From an uncultured Collinsella sp. (GTDB lineage: Bacteria > Actinomycetota > Coriobacteriia > Coriobacteriales > Coriobacteriaceae), in NCBI GenBank assembly GCA_934621885.1, contig CAKTUH010000027.1, positions 1 through 5,242 of the forward strand: 5,242 bases of DNA, written 5' to 3'. The translations under genes were made by a program, and so were the position numbers. The number at the start of each line of letters is the position of its first letter. The stretch's first letter is position 1. The notes below the pieces were generated by a model that saw only the letters and a list, made by a program, of their open reading frames with translations, was not told the origin of the DNA and did not search any database. Below, piece by piece: positions 5,141 to 5,242 of this stretch.

Positions 5141-5242
5141 TTAGGCAGTTGCGTGACGCTCGAGATACTCGGCGCCCACGTTCTCGCGCTCCCAGCTGCG
5201 CACGACCTTGTAGCCCACGGGGCTCAGGAAGACCTCGCACAG
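5141..5242 (-). CDS. C-terminal fragment of an unrecognised protein (partial, runs off the right edge)
   Basis: The last 33 codons plus TAA (minus strand of 5141-5143) are present. The peptide begins LCEVFLSPVGYKVVRSWERE and ends AEYLERHATA. It is charged, not membrane-like, and reads as a folded-domain C-terminus, but I cannot assign a family. It is judged real because the frame stays open to the edge, its codon use resembles the neighbours, and its stop codon merges with the SDR Shine-Dalgarno sequence (TAAGGAG). This leaves nine bases between its stop and the SDR start. That spacing implies a shared transcript and possible translational coupling, and perhaps a shared pathway with the SDR. 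Confidence 0.65.
   Translation of the reverse strand: MCEVFLSPVGYKVVRSWERENVGAEYLERHATA

Overview
The window looks like ordinary chromosome from a moderately high-GC, Shine-Dalgarno-using bacterium. By-eye G+C is near 60%, coding is dense, and most genes have a clean AAGGAG or GGAGG 4-5 bases before ATG. A gut actinobacterium of the Coriobacteriia (Collinsella-like) is my best guess. That is inferred from general style, since no rRNA or other taxonomic marker is present.

Layout: (1) The left edge holds the first 21 codons of a leftward gene with an RlmA-type zinc-binding N-terminus. (2) The divergent spacer 64-242 contains a 60-bp palindrome, the most unusual DNA in the window, and separates that gene from a rightward MATE-family efflux transporter (243-1625). 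(3) The transporter converges on a leftward LysR-type regulator (1652-2518). (4) Across a 158-bp AT-richer control region, the regulator diverges from a rightward EamA/DMT-family transporter (2677-3579), the classical layout of a LysR protein and its target. (5) A uracil-DNA glycosylase gene, ung (3670-4395), follows with its own probable promoter and a leader hairpin. (6) A strong, probably bidirectional terminator (4410-4449) separates ung from a leftward pair: a compact short-chain dehydrogenase/reductase (4451-5131) and the last 33 codons of an unrecognised upstream gene. The stop codon of that gene runs into the SDR ribosome-binding site.

Functionally this is a mosaic of small transcription units: rRNA modification, two membrane exporters of unknown substrate, one regulator, base-excision repair and a redox enzyme. 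I see no phage genes, transposase, CRISPR array, toxin-antitoxin pair or defence system. The items worth a second look are the 60-bp palindrome, the ung leader inverted repeat, two insertions around the Ung active-site loop, and the SDR's resemblance to short 3-alpha-hydroxysteroid-dehydrogenase-type enzymes.
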